A stretch of 64,000 nucleotides of DNA from Clostridiales bacterium (GCA_019422525.1 JAHZDE010000002.1:310001-374000); one strand, 5' to 3'; shown: positions 41,902 through 51,400, numbered from the stretch's first letter. The notes: a model not told the origin generated them from the letters alone. Numbers and translations are program-made.

Positions 41902-43296
41902 ATGATATTCAGCAGCCTGTTTTTCATGTTTGTGTTTTTGCCGCTGGTACTGATTGTTTATTTTGTGGTGCCGCGCCGTTTCAGGAACCTGGTGCTCTTC
42001 CTGTTCAGCTTGGTCTTTTACGCTTGGGGAGAGCCGGTTTATATCCTGCTCATGCTCTTTACGGCGTTTATTGACTATTTTAATGGTGCAATGGTGGACC
42101 GTTTTCGGGACAAGCCTAAAATTGCCAAGGCCTTTGTCATCGAGAGTGTGATTGTAAACCTCTCCCTGTTAGGGTTCTTCAAATATTCCGGGCTTTTGGT
42201 GTCCACTTTTAATTCAGCAACGGGACTGGGAATCCCGGTGCCGGATGTGGCGCTGCCTATCGGTATTTCGTTTTATACCTTTGAATCCATGTCTTATACC
42301 ATCGATATTTATCGGGACCGGGCGCCCCGCCAGCACAGCATTATCAATTATGGCGCCTATGTTTCGTTTTTCCCTCATCTGGTAGCAGGTCCTATCGTGC
42401 GGTATGAAGATTTGGCCATTCAGATGACCACCCGGCAGGAAACCCTTCAAAAGTTCACAGCTGGCGCCCAGCGCTTCCTGGTGGGCCTGTTCAAAAAGGT
42501 TATCATCGCCAATAATGTGGCAGCTTTGGCAGATAAGGTGGAATATTTAGGTTCGCCCTCTACCTTAACGGCATGGTTGGGGATTCTGGCCTTTACTTTC
42601 CAGATTTACTTTGACTTTTCCGGCTATTCGGATATGGCCATCGGACTTGCCAAAATGTTCGGATTTGAGATTCCCGAAAACTTCCGTCTGCCCTATATTT
42701 CCCACAGTGTACGGGAGTTCTGGCAGCGCTGGCATATGACCTTGGGAACCTGGTTTAAGGAATATGTTTATTTCCCCTTGGGTGGCAGCCGTCGCGGTAC
42801 ACTGATTACGGTACGGAACATGGCAATTGTTTGGCTGCTCACCGGTATCTGGCACGGAGCCAGCTGGAACTATGCTTTGTGGGGCATATATTTTGGTATA
42901 TTGATTATTTGCGAGAAGCTGTTTTTGGGAAAATGGCTGGACAAGATCCCTCGGTTCTTCTCTTGGCTATACAGCTTCCTGGCAGTGGTAATCGGATGGG
43001 TATTCTTTTCTTACGAGAACATTATGCAGGCATTCCAAATGTTGGGGGCCATGTTTGGCGTAGGCGCGGTTCCTGTTGATAATCAGGGGCTTTATTGCCT
43101 GCTTACATTTGGCCCGACGTTAATCATCGCAGCTCTGTGCAGTTCTCCTCTGGCAGGAAAACTTACTGAGAAGATGCGCACCGGAAATGCACTGAGCAAA
43201 ACAGTTTGGGCAGTAGGATATTGTGCTCTGCTGGTAGTATGTGTGTGTTTCCTGGTAGATAACTCCTACAATCCGTTCCTGTATTTCCAGTTCTGA
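41902..43296 (+). CDS. MBOAT family O-acyltransferase (AlgI/DltB-like)
   Basis: A 464-aa polytopic membrane acyltransferase with about ten transmembrane segments. It carries WGEPVYILLMLF, GISFYTFESMSYTIDIYR, FFPHLVAGPIVRY, WQRWHMTLGTWFKEYVYFPLGG and the catalytic His in TGIWHGASWNYALWG. Enzymes of this type move acetyl (or another acyl) groups across the membrane for O-acylation of surface polymers. The ATG at 41902 follows GGAAGGAAG. The downstream DHHW gene is 16 bases away and is the likely extracellular partner. Confidence 0.93.
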   Translation: MIFSSLFFMFVFLPLVLIVYFVVPRRFRNLVLFLFSLVFYAWGEPVYILLMLFTAFIDYFNGAMVDRFRDKPKIAKAFVIESVIVNLSLLGFFKYSGLLVSTFNSATGLGIPVPDVALPIGISFYTFESMSYTIDIYRDRAPRQHSIINYGAYVSFFPHLVAGPIVRYEDLAIQMTTRQETLQKFTAGAQRFLVGLFKKVIIANNVAALADKVEYLGSPSTLTAWLGILAFTFQIYFDFSGYSDMAIGLAKMFGFEIPENFRLPYISHSVREFWQRWHMTLGTWFKEYVYFPLGGSRRGTLITVRNMAIVWLLTGIWHGASWNYALWGIYFGILIICEKLFLGKWLDKIPRFFSWLYSFLAVVIGWVFFSYENIMQAFQMLGAMFGVGAVPVDNQGLYCLLTFGPTLIIAALCSSPLAGKLTEKMRTGNALSKTVWAVGYCALLVVCVCFLVDNSYNPFLYFQF

Positions 43297-43312
43297 GAGG
43301 AGGAAGCCGACC

Positions 43313-44497
43313 ATGAAAGAAAAATTCAAGAATATTCTCAAGACCTGTGGCTGGGAGCGCTGCATTGTGGCAGTATTCCTGCTGCTGATAATCGCTGTTG
43401 GTTCGGTATCCCTGATCGTGATGCCCAAGGAAGAATTTTCGCCCGATGAGAACCGTGTTTTGGAAGAGTTTCCCACATTGAGCGGGGAAAACCTGTTGGA
43501 CGGCTCTTTTATGGATAATATGGAAAACTATGTTTCCGACCATTTCCCTATGCGCCGGGACTTTATCGCCCTTCACACGCAGCTGATGCTGGCAAGCGGG
43601 AAAAAGGATTTGGGTTCCAATTATGGAACTGTCCCTGCTGAAGGTGGCGTGTATTTTGGAAAGAACGACCATATTTATGAGGTGTTACTGCCTCCTGACC
43701 ACATTACCGTATTCGAAGATAACATCAACGCAATCACAGAATTTAGTGCTAACGCGGGATTGCCATTAACCATTTTGGCAGTCCCCTCCGGTGCTCAGGA
43801 GCAGCCCGACAATCTTCCGAACTTTGCTCCGGAGTATGACCAGCGGGAGGCTCTGAAAGCCATCGAGGAAAAAGCAGACAGCAATACAACGGTTGTGGAT
43901 ACTTTTGATGCTCTGTCTTTGGACAATGGGGATTACTACTACAAAACCGACCATCACTGGAACCTGGAAGGTGCTTTTGTGGGATACACCGAAATGGCAA
44001 AAGCTATGGGCTTTACGCCGGTTTCCCGGGATATGTATGATTTTGAAAAGGTATCGGACAGCTTTTTCGGAACTCTGTATTCCAAGGCGATTTACTGGAA
44101 CCAAAAGCCAGACGACTTCTACATTCCCCGATACAAAGGGGAAAATACCCTTACCCAGCAGACTGGGGACACGGTGCGGGATGACTTGTACTGGACTGAA
44201 TTTCTGGAGGAAAAGGACAAGTATTCCACTTTCTTGGGCGGCAACCACAGTGTCGATGTGATTCGCAACAGTGCTGTAAAAGATGGTGGAAAGCTGCTGC
44301 TGATTAAAGACTCTTATGCCAACTGCATGGTTCCGTTTTTGGCGCAGCATTTTTCCGAAATTCATGTAGTGGACTTGCGGTATTTTAACTTTGATGTATA
44401 CCAGTATATTGAAGAGAACGATATTACCCAGCTGGCGGCTGTTTACAGTATCAAGCAGTTGTGTGATACCGATGTGGCAAGCAAATTGATTCGATAA
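43313..44497 (+). CDS. DHHW-motif, AlgX/AlgJ-like extracellular protein
   Basis: A 394-aa protein with one N-terminal membrane anchor (about residues 17-38) and an extracellular SGNH-hydrolase-like domain. The family motif DHHW is present in YKTDHHWNLEGAF. The C-terminal LLIKDSYANCMVPFLAQHF supplies the block that in AlgJ/AlgX carries the catalytic serine. It pairs with MBOAT proteins to transfer acetyl groups to a cell-surface polymer. Co-transcribed with the MBOAT gene; ended by a terminator. Confidence 0.88.
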   Translation: MKEKFKNILKTCGWERCIVAVFLLLIIAVGSVSLIVMPKEEFSPDENRVLEEFPTLSGENLLDGSFMDNMENYVSDHFPMRRDFIALHTQLMLASGKKDLGSNYGTVPAEGGVYFGKNDHIYEVLLPPDHITVFEDNINAITEFSANAGLPLTILAVPSGAQEQPDNLPNFAPEYDQREALKAIEEKADSNTTVVDTFDALSLDNGDYYYKTDHHWNLEGAFVGYTEMAKAMGFTPVSRDMYDFEKVSDSFFGTLYSKAIYWNQKPDDFYIPRYKGENTLTQQTGDTVRDDLYWTEFLEEKDKYSTFLGGNHSVDVIRNSAVKDGGKLLLIKDSYANCMVPFLAQHFSEIHVVDLRYFNFDVYQYIEENDITQLAAVYSIKQLCDTDVASKLIR

Positions 44498-44517
44498 AAT
44501 AACAGAAATGAAAAACC

Positions 44518-44560
44518 AGAAGAGCCCGCGGGGAAACCATCCCAACGGGCTCTTTTCTTT
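44518..44560. terminator. Bidirectional terminator after the DHHW gene
   Basis: AAGAGCCCG and CGGGCTCTT form a nine-base stem followed by T-rich sequence on the plus strand. The reverse direction ends the protease-portal transcript. Confidence 0.8.
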
Positions 44561-44910
44561 TATATTTTTTGTGGGAACAATCCCTCTTCAATTTCTACAT
44601 GGACAAATTTGGGGAATTTTCGGGATAAAAGTTCAAAACCGATTACCATTCCCTCAGTCAAGGCGACAACACTTTCTTGTCTTTCCGGGGTGGGAAAAAA
44701 GGCGAAGCACATGATACCAGAAGAGTGGCGAACCATCAAGGATTGTAACCCGCCTTGTTTCTGTTCTCTTTCCAGCCCTTCTGCCAGGGAAAAAGCCAGT
44801 ATGGAAGCGGCAGCGCAAACAATATCTTTTCCATTTTCAGCATACCTGGCGTGACCTTGGATTCTCCCAACAATATAACTCCCCTGCCGATAAAATACAG
44901 CGTGAATCAA
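44560..44910 (-). CDS. Prp-family (YsxB/DUF464) cysteine protease, phage-cassette copy
   Basis: A 116-aa protein with the two Prp signatures: the catalytic His in IQGHARYAENG and the catalytic Cys in KDIVCAAASILAFSL. The housekeeping Prp, which trims ribosomal protein L27, is normally encoded between rplU and rpmA. This copy instead directly follows a phage portal gene with a four-base ATGA overlap, the place usually taken by the head-maturation protease. I infer a phage-head role. Length is normal for the family. Confidence 0.85.
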   Translation of the reverse strand: MIHAVFYRQGSYIVGRIQGHARYAENGKDIVCAAASILAFSLAEGLEREQKQGGLQSLMVRHSSGIMCFAFFPTPERQESVVALTEGMVIGFELLSRKFPKFVHVEIEEGLFPQKI

Positions 44911-46664
44911 TCGATTTCCTCCTTCGGCATAGTAGACTCCGGTGTGTTGTCCGAGGTGGCAGATGAATCTTCTTCTTCCAAGTTTGGCTGTTGTATCGCG
45001 GCTTTTGCCAATTGTGTCAGCTGTTCCTGCAATCGGACAATCTGTGCCTGCATGTGCTGGTTTTGAGAGATCGAACGTTTTACGATGTCTTTTCCCTCAA
45101 AGTCCATCATTTCCAAAGCGGCCAGCGCCTGTTCGCCCATATCGGGCCGGAAAAATCCCATAGTATACAGTTCTTTTGCCAGTTCATTTTGAGCCGCTTT
45201 GCTGAACGGAGAAGCTTTCTGGCTGACTACCCGAACATCGAATACCGGAAGCCGCTCTCCTAAATTCAATCCATATATAGATCCTTGCGATTGGGGAAGC
45301 AAAGCGCGATTATCCAAACTCTGAAATTCGTCTCCATTATCTCCCACAATCCGGAAGCATCGGGGCTCGGTATAAAACTGGCGTATCAGCTCAATGCACA
45401 AATATCCCACTTTGGCAAAAGCTCGATAACTCCCTTTTATCATATCCCGGGAGAGTTTGCTGCCCGCTTCCTGCAAGGCCGCAATGGCGCTGGCAGCCGT
45501 TACGCCGCCGGTGGTACCGCCTTGGGAAAAATCACGGTTTCCGCTGGTTTCCTTTAATTCATCGATTTTTTGGCTGAGCATAGTGGGAATCACGTTATCA
45601 ATGGCGCCAACGCTCACTTCGCGAATACTGTCTTCCCCAAGGCCGGAGCCAGCTACATGGATAAAGTCCCGATTCCAGTCGGCAAACTCTTTTTCATTTA
45701 CAGCACCGTTATCCCGAATAAAATACCGTTTCCGAGAAGCCATCATAGCATGGCGCATCAAAGCCTGGTTCAGCTTGTCAATATACATCTGGCAATCCTT
45801 CATCACATCCACGCAGCTAAATCCTGCAGGAGTTCCTTCGTCAGGATACAGCGTGTCGGCAACGAAAGGATATTCTCCATGGGAATACCAGCCAATTTGT
45901 GCGAGAAGAGGGTCGTTTTCGCTGGCGTATAAGACCGTATCATTGACATACTTGCAGTAATGCAAAAGGCCTCCGCGCTTATAGTACCAGTCGATCACTG
46001 CGGATTTTTCGCTGGTATCCACATTGTCGTCATACAAATACCGTCCCACTTCGAGAGAAGGTGTGTGCAGTGTTCCCCGAAGAGCCGGATACTGTTCTTC
46101 CAACACCTCGTTGTCTACCAACTCCACGGTAAATAGGTTTCGGCTGTCCTGCAAATCACGGATACCCGGCTCCCAGAACAGGGTAAGCATATCTACCGGC
46201 TGAATACGGATATCACCCAAACCGCCTGCAAGGCCGGAATCCCAGAAAACACCGTATACACCTGTGCCGCTTTTCAGCTTTTTCCACCAAATATCGGAGT
46301 AGATCTGTTCGAACTGATTTTGTTCCAAAATGGCCGGTAAAACAGCTCCCAGTACCTGAGCCGTTTTCTGGTCGCTTTCTTCTCTGGGCAATACACACAG
46401 CTCGGGAAAATTATCCATGGCGTCCGCGTGCTTGTTGATAATGGAGTTAAACAGCCATCCGGAAGCTGGTTCCGGATCACCTTCCCGAGATTTGTTCCGA
46501 AATTGCTGCCAGTGGCGCATTTTAAACCACTGTTCATTTTCGATGACTCTTTTTTCCAGATTGGCTTTTCCCTGCCGGTATTTTTTGAGGGTTTCCGTTG
46601 CAGCCCGAACTTCCTCCGCATCAATCACAGGAGAAAACGGGACCTCTGTTTTCAAAATGTCCAT
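44907..46664 (-). CDS. Phage portal-like protein
   Basis: A 585-aa protein resembling P22-type portal proteins, which form the dodecameric DNA gate of the phage head. The N-terminal part has IENEQWFKMRHWQQF and WLFNSIINKHADAM; the centre has the stem-helix region VDVMKDCQMYIDKLNQALM and GGVTAASAIAALQEAGSKLS; the end is a Gln-rich coiled coil and an acidic tail. The frame is complete with no internal stops. The assignment is from overall resemblance and context. It overlaps the protease gene by four bases. Confidence 0.75.
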   Translation of the reverse strand: MDILKTEVPFSPVIDAEEVRAATETLKKYRQGKANLEKRVIENEQWFKMRHWQQFRNKSREGDPEPASGWLFNSIINKHADAMDNFPELCVLPREESDQKTAQVLGAVLPAILEQNQFEQIYSDIWWKKLKSGTGVYGVFWDSGLAGGLGDIRIQPVDMLTLFWEPGIRDLQDSRNLFTVELVDNEVLEEQYPALRGTLHTPSLEVGRYLYDDNVDTSEKSAVIDWYYKRGGLLHYCKYVNDTVLYASENDPLLAQIGWYSHGEYPFVADTLYPDEGTPAGFSCVDVMKDCQMYIDKLNQALMRHAMMASRKRYFIRDNGAVNEKEFADWNRDFIHVAGSGLGEDSIREVSVGAIDNVIPTMLSQKIDELKETSGNRDFSQGGTTGGVTAASAIAALQEAGSKLSRDMIKGSYRAFAKVGYLCIELIRQFYTEPRCFRIVGDNGDEFQSLDNRALLPQSQGSIYGLNLGERLPVFDVRVVSQKASPFSKAAQNELAKELYTMGFFRPDMGEQALAALEMMDFEGKDIVKRSISQNQHMQAQIVRLQEQLTQLAKAAIQQPNLEEEDSSATSDNTPESTMPKEEID

Positions 46665-46819
46665 ATGAACTTCATCCTTTCCTTTGTTTTTATAAAAGGG
46701 TTTCTGCCTTTATTGTAGATGGCGAAAAGGATTGAGTGCTCCCCTGTTTTTGACTCGGAATCCAGTAAATCACGGAAAAAATGGCTTGAAATCTGGCTTT
46801 TTTAAATATCAGAAAAATA

Positions 46820-46868
46820 AAAGAAACCCTGTCGCAGAAAAAACTCTACAGCAGGGTTTCTTGTTTTT
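46820..46868 (-). terminator. Terminator of ileS
   Basis: AAGAAACCCTG and CAGGGTTTCTT form an 11-base stem with a T-rich sequence in the minus direction. It separates ileS from the portal gene. Confidence 0.82.
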
Positions 46869-46894
46869 AATTTAATTAGTTGAATAGTTGGAAA

Positions 46895-49800
46895 TTATTT
46901 TCCTATCACTTCTACGCCAATCACAGCATTTTCGCCGTTAATATCCCATTCGGAAACGGCTTCTCCGACAGGCTCTCCAGCGGTAATACTGTCTGCCAGG
47001 GTATCGTGGCTGATGTCATCCTTGTGGGCTTCCACAATCGCCATCAGCTTGTCACCGGTCTTAATGGTCACGTTGATGTGATCCAGCACGTCAAAGTCTG
47101 CGTCACGGCGCATGGACTGAATCTTGCTGATAACCTCACGGACAAAGCCTTCCTCGATAAGTTCGGGAGTCAGGCGGGTATCCAGCACCACGGTAATGCC
47201 ACGGTCGGTAATAGAAGCAAAGCCTTCCATCTGAGAGGTCTCAATGAGCAGCTCTTCTTCGGTGAGGGAAGTCTCGCCGGTAGACAGAGTAATGGTCAGC
47301 TTGCCGGTTTCATCCAGCTCCTGCTTAGCCTTACTGCCGTTCAGTGCAGCCAGTGCAGTGCGCACTTCATTGATCTGCTTGCCGAACTTACGGCCCAACA
47401 ACTTCAGCTGGGGCTTAAAGGTGTAGTTGGTGAACTTGGAGGCATCGTTTACAAAGTGGAGCTCCTTCACGTTCAGCTCTTCGGCAATGACCTTCTGGAA
47501 CAGCGGGTCGGACTCAAAGTCAGCCCGGACAAACATCTGTGCAAGAGGCTGACGGTTCTTCAGGTTAGCCTCGTTACGGGCGGCGCGACCCAAAGCCACA
47601 ATTTGCAGCACCTGCTCCATCTGACGCTCCAATTCGGGGTCAATGGCGCTCTCGTCGCATACCGGATAGTCGCACAGGTGGACGCTCTCGGGGGCATTTT
47701 TGTCCAGATTACGAACCAGATTCTGATAGATGTCCTCAGTCATGAAGGGAATCATGGGAGCGGCAGCCTTAGCGGTAGTTACCAGAGCGGTGTACAGGGT
47801 CTTATAAGCGTTAATCTTATCCTGAGTCAGTTCCTTACCCCAGAAACGCTGACGGCTGCGGCGCACATACCAGTTACTCATATCATCCACAAAGTCCTGC
47901 AAAGCGCGGGCAGCCTCGGGGATGCGGTAGTTTTCCAGATTGGTGTCCATCTCCCGAACCATGGTGTTCAGTTTGGAAAGCAGCCACTTGTCCATGACAG
48001 AAAGGGTGTCTTTCTTCCACTCATACTGGTTGGGGTCGAATTTATCAATATTGGCATACAGCACATAGAAAGCATAGGTGTTCCACAAGGTAGAGAGGAG
48101 CTTCCGCTGTCCTTCACGCACAGCCTTACCGGAGAAGCGCTTGGGAATCCACGGGGCGGAGCTGGTGTAGAAGTACCAGCGGATGGCGTCTGCGCCGTAG
48201 GTTGCCAGTGCCTCAAAGGGGTCAACGGCGTTGCCCTTGGATTTGGACATCTTCTGGCCGTTTTCATCCTGTACATGGCCCAGCACGATAACATTTTTAA
48301 AGGGGGCCTTGTTGAAAATCAGGGTGGAGATGGCCAGCAGGGAGTAGAACCAGCCGCGGGTCTGGTCAACGGCTTCGGAAATGAAGTCGGCAGGGAACTG
48401 CTCTTCAAACAAATCCTGATTTTCAAAGGGATAGTGATGCTGGGCGAAGGGCATAGAACCGGAGTCGAACCAGCAGTCGATAACCTCGGGAACGCGCTTC
48501 ATCTGCTTGCCACAGTGGGGGCAGGTGATGGTCACAGCATCGATAAAGGGACGGTGCAGCTCGATGTCGTCAGGGCAGTTGGGGGACATGGATTTCAGTT
48601 CCTCAATGCTGCCGATGGCATGACGATGGCCGCATTCACATTCCCAAATATTCAGCGGAGTGCCCCAATAACGGTTACGGCTAATGCCCCAGTCCTGGAC
48701 ATTTTCCAGCCAGTCGCCGAAGCGGCCTTTACCGATGGATTCGGGAATCCAGTTGATGGTGTTGTTGTTGCGAATCAGATCCTCTTTTACGTCGGTCATG
48801 CGGATGAACCAGCTGTCCCGAGCGTAGTAGATCAGAGGCGTGTCGCAGCGCCAGCAGTGAGGATAGCTATGGGTAAACTGGGGAGCAGAGAACAGCAGTC
48901 CACGGCTTTCCAGGTTCTTCAGTACTTCCTTATCGGCATCCTTACAGAACATGCCGGGCCACTCGGTTTCTTTGGTCATGCAGCCCTTGGCATCCACCAG
49001 CTGAACCAGGGGCAGGCCATATTTGCGGCCTACATTGGCGTCATCCTCACCAAAAGCGGGAGCGATGTGAACCACACCAGTACCGTCGGTCAATGTGACA
49101 TAGTCGTCACAGGTGACATACCAGCACTTTTCTTTGGGGTTCACATAATGGAACAGAGGCTCATATTCCTTGTATTCCAAATCTTTTCCCACATAGGTTT
49201 CCAGAACGGTATAAGCGCCTTCACCCAACACGGTGTCGCACAGAGCGTGAGCCATGTAGTATACCTGGCCGTCTTCGTTCATCTTCACCTTGACATATTC
49301 TTCGTGGGGGTTTACACACAGTGCCACGTTAGAAGGCAGGGTCCAGGGAGTAGTAGTCCATGCCAGGAAGGAAGCATCCTCACCCTTTACCCGGAAGCGA
49401 GCAATGGCGGAGCGTTCTTTTACGTCTTTATAGCCCTGTGCTACTTCGTGGCTGGAAAGAGGAGTTCCGCAGCGGGGGCAATAGGGAACAATCTTAAAGC
49501 CCTTATACAGCAGGCCCTTTTCCCAAATCTTTTTCAAAGCCCACCACTCGGACTCGATAAAGCTGTTATCATAGGTAACATAGGGATGCTCCATATCGGC
49601 CCAGAAACCGACGGTGCCGGAGAAATCTTCCCACATGCCCTTATATTTCCATACGCTTTCCTTGCAGCGCTCAATAAAAGGTTCCAGACCGTATTCTTCG
49701 ATCTGCTCTTTACCATCCAGACCCAGCAGCTTTTCTACTTCCAACTCAACAGGCAAACCGTGGGTATCCCAGCCGGCCTTACGGGGCACGTCATAGCCCT

Positions 49801-50023
49801 TCATGGTACGATAGCGGGGAATCATATCCTTAATGGCGCGGGTTTCCACATGGCCGATGTGGGGTTTACCATTAGCAGTGGGCGGTCCGTCATAGAAAGT
49901 GTAATTGGGGCAGTTCCGACGCATTTCCACGCTTTTTTCAAAGATGTGCTCGTTGCGCCAGAATTCTTCCACCTGTTTTTCCCGTTCCACAAAGTTCAGA
50001 TTTGTGGATACCTTGTTATACAT
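46895..50023 (-). CDS. ileS: Isoleucine--tRNA ligase, long eukaryote-like (IleS2) type
   Basis: A 1042-aa class Ia synthetase charging tRNA-Ile. HIGH is at residues 55-58 within TANGKPHIGHVETR; KMSKSKGNAVDPFE lies near residue 590. The editing (CP1) domain contains WTTTPWTLPSNVALCVNP. The length, the PPTANGKPHIGH version of the motif and the lack of a C-terminal zinc finger fit the IleS2 class, which is generally insensitive to mupirocin. The ATG at 50023 follows AAAGGAGGAAG. Expression is under T-box control. Confidence 0.96.
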   Translation of the reverse strand: MYNKVSTNLNFVEREKQVEEFWRNEHIFEKSVEMRRNCPNYTFYDGPPTANGKPHIGHVETRAIKDMIPRYRTMKGYDVPRKAGWDTHGLPVELEVEKLLGLDGKEQIEEYGLEPFIERCKESVWKYKGMWEDFSGTVGFWADMEHPYVTYDNSFIESEWWALKKIWEKGLLYKGFKIVPYCPRCGTPLSSHEVAQGYKDVKERSAIARFRVKGEDASFLAWTTTPWTLPSNVALCVNPHEEYVKVKMNEDGQVYYMAHALCDTVLGEGAYTVLETYVGKDLEYKEYEPLFHYVNPKEKCWYVTCDDYVTLTDGTGVVHIAPAFGEDDANVGRKYGLPLVQLVDAKGCMTKETEWPGMFCKDADKEVLKNLESRGLLFSAPQFTHSYPHCWRCDTPLIYYARDSWFIRMTDVKEDLIRNNNTINWIPESIGKGRFGDWLENVQDWGISRNRYWGTPLNIWECECGHRHAIGSIEELKSMSPNCPDDIELHRPFIDAVTITCPHCGKQMKRVPEVIDCWFDSGSMPFAQHHYPFENQDLFEEQFPADFISEAVDQTRGWFYSLLAISTLIFNKAPFKNVIVLGHVQDENGQKMSKSKGNAVDPFEALATYGADAIRWYFYTSSAPWIPKRFSGKAVREGQRKLLSTLWNTYAFYVLYANIDKFDPNQYEWKKDTLSVMDKWLLSKLNTMVREMDTNLENYRIPEAARALQDFVDDMSNWYVRRSRQRFWGKELTQDKINAYKTLYTALVTTAKAAAPMIPFMTEDIYQNLVRNLDKNAPESVHLCDYPVCDESAIDPELERQMEQVLQIVALGRAARNEANLKNRQPLAQMFVRADFESDPLFQKVIAEELNVKELHFVNDASKFTNYTFKPQLKLLGRKFGKQINEVRTALAALNGSKAKQELDETGKLTITLSTGETSLTEEELLIETSQMEGFASITDRGITVVLDTRLTPELIEEGFVREVISKIQSMRRDADFDVLDHINVTIKTGDKLMAIVEAHKDDISHDTLADSITAGEPVGEAVSEWDINGENAVIGVEVIGK

Positions 50024-50082
50024 GGTGCTTCCTCCTTTAAATTCATCCTGAATCTCTCCGATGGGCCACGAGGGCAAATAAA

Positions 50083-50330
50083 AAAGCCTTCATCCTGCAA
50101 AACAGGACGAAGGCTTGACTTCGCTGTACCACCTATTTTCGCGGCATACCATCATATGCGCTCCCGATAACGGTGGGAATCCGGCATAGCCTACTGAGAA
50201 AAAACCGTTCAGCCTGCGACTGATAGAGTGATATTCAGCCAAGAATCGATGGCGCCGGGCTTACACTGTCCCCGGCTCGCTGGAGCGCTGATTTCCTGCC
50301 TACTGTCTCCGTCAACGTCTTTATCCATAT
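50083..50330 (-). promoter_or_regulatory. T-box leader of ileS (tRNA-Ile responsive)
   Basis: On the minus strand, Stem I contains an ATC specifier triplet (50230-50232) following GAAT. The T-box GGTGGTACAGCG is at 50122-50133. The terminator AGCCTTCATCCTG/CAGGACGAAGGCT (50085-50115) is followed by a T run. All elements are in the usual order. Confidence 0.93.
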
Positions 50331-50336
50331 AGATAT

Positions 50337-50365
50337 ATGGTATCCCATTGAAAGAAAAAAGTCAA
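50337..50365 (-). promoter_or_regulatory. Promoter of the T-box/ileS transcript
   Basis: On the minus strand, TTGACT (50360-50365) and TACCAT (50337-50342) are separated by 17 bases. Confidence 0.8.
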
Positions 50366-50422
50366 GGGCAGAAGGGCGAATTTTCCCATGATTCCGGCGC
50401 AAAAACTATGCAAGTACAAAAT

Positions 50423-51379
50423 TCAGGCGGGAATAAAGTTTTCGCACAACCGGACAATTTCATCTTTTTTCGCCAGTATATCCAGCCAGTCTTCAGGAAT
50501 TGATTCCGCACCATACAGGATTCCAGCCAGCCCGCCGGCAACAGCCCCCACTGTATCAGTATCGGAACCCAGATTGACAGCTTTCAGCATACATTCACGG
50601 TAAGAATGAGTGGTAATCAGACACCACAGGGCCGCTTGCAGGGTATCCACCACATAGCCGCTGCTTTTGATAGCTTCTTCCGGCAGGGCTGCCAATGTTT
50701 CTGTATCCACAAAATCAAACTTGGGCAGCCAGGGGGAAAACTCTTCCTGCACACCATACCAGCTATCTTTTATCAAAGCGGCATGGGCGATGGCCTCGGC
50801 TATATTTTTACCGTTCATAAGTTCGTTTGCCATATCGCAGTATAGCCCACAGGCAATCTGGCTGATTTCGTGGCCATGGGTCAGACGGGAAAGATTGTGA
50901 ATCAGCACAAAGGCTTCCGGCTTATCCATACAGGAAGGCCCGTATTCCCGGCGAAGATAAAAAGCAACGGGCAAAATCCGCATCAGGGAGCCGTTGCCGT
51001 TGTCCCGGACATCGGTACCGCCGCACTGCAATGCAGGCGTACCAGTGCTATATAGATGCAGCGCGTGGAGGGTTGTTCGGCCAATATCGAACAGCTTCCC
51101 GTGGGCCGTCATGTATCCTTCATCCACCCAACGGCAGAATCGGTTCATTATATCGTTATAGTCCACACCCTTTGCAAGGCTTTCCAGTGTACATAATGCC
51201 ATCGTGGTATCGTCCGACCAGGTACCCGCAGGCTGGTTGTGGGTACCATAAGCCCGCATTCCCATTACAGGATTCTGTTTCAGCCTTTCTCTGCTGCGAA
51301 ATTCCACTGGTACGCCCAGCGCATCACCGATAGCAAACCCCAATATTCCATCTTGAATCTGTTTTTGAAAAAGTTCCAT
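50423..51379 (-). CDS. ADP-ribosylglycohydrolase family protein
   Basis: A 318-aa DraG/ARH-type hydrolase that removes ADP-ribose from proteins or small molecules. The binuclear metal site is intact: GTWSDDTTMALCT near the N-terminus and NLGSDTDTVGAVAGGLAG near the C-terminus, with GDALGVPVEF and GNGSLMRILP between. The target is not known. It starts 21 bases after the upstream 70-residue gene, so the two are likely co-transcribed. Confidence 0.92.
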   Translation of the reverse strand: MELFQKQIQDGILGFAIGDALGVPVEFRSRERLKQNPVMGMRAYGTHNQPAGTWSDDTTMALCTLESLAKGVDYNDIMNRFCRWVDEGYMTAHGKLFDIGRTTLHALHLYSTGTPALQCGGTDVRDNGNGSLMRILPVAFYLRREYGPSCMDKPEAFVLIHNLSRLTHGHEISQIACGLYCDMANELMNGKNIAEAIAHAALIKDSWYGVQEEFSPWLPKFDFVDTETLAALPEEAIKSSGYVVDTLQAALWCLITTHSYRECMLKAVNLGSDTDTVGAVAGGLAGILYGAESIPEDWLDILAKKDEIVRLCENFIPA

Positions 51380-51400
51380 GCAATATACCCCATTTCCTGT

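Larger units (their letters stand above)
44560..46664 (-). mobile_element. Phage head-module fragment (portal plus protease)
   Basis: Two intact, overlapping genes of phage type with no capsid or tail genes beyond them; the cassette ends at a terminator. It is cut off from the terminase fragment by ileS and other host genes. Confidence 0.65.

Noticed and set aside
46880..50170. 1096-codon open frame on the plus strand
   Set aside because: It is the antisense of ileS and its T-box. The length comes from codon bias of the true gene; there is no ribosome site and the protein shows no family features.
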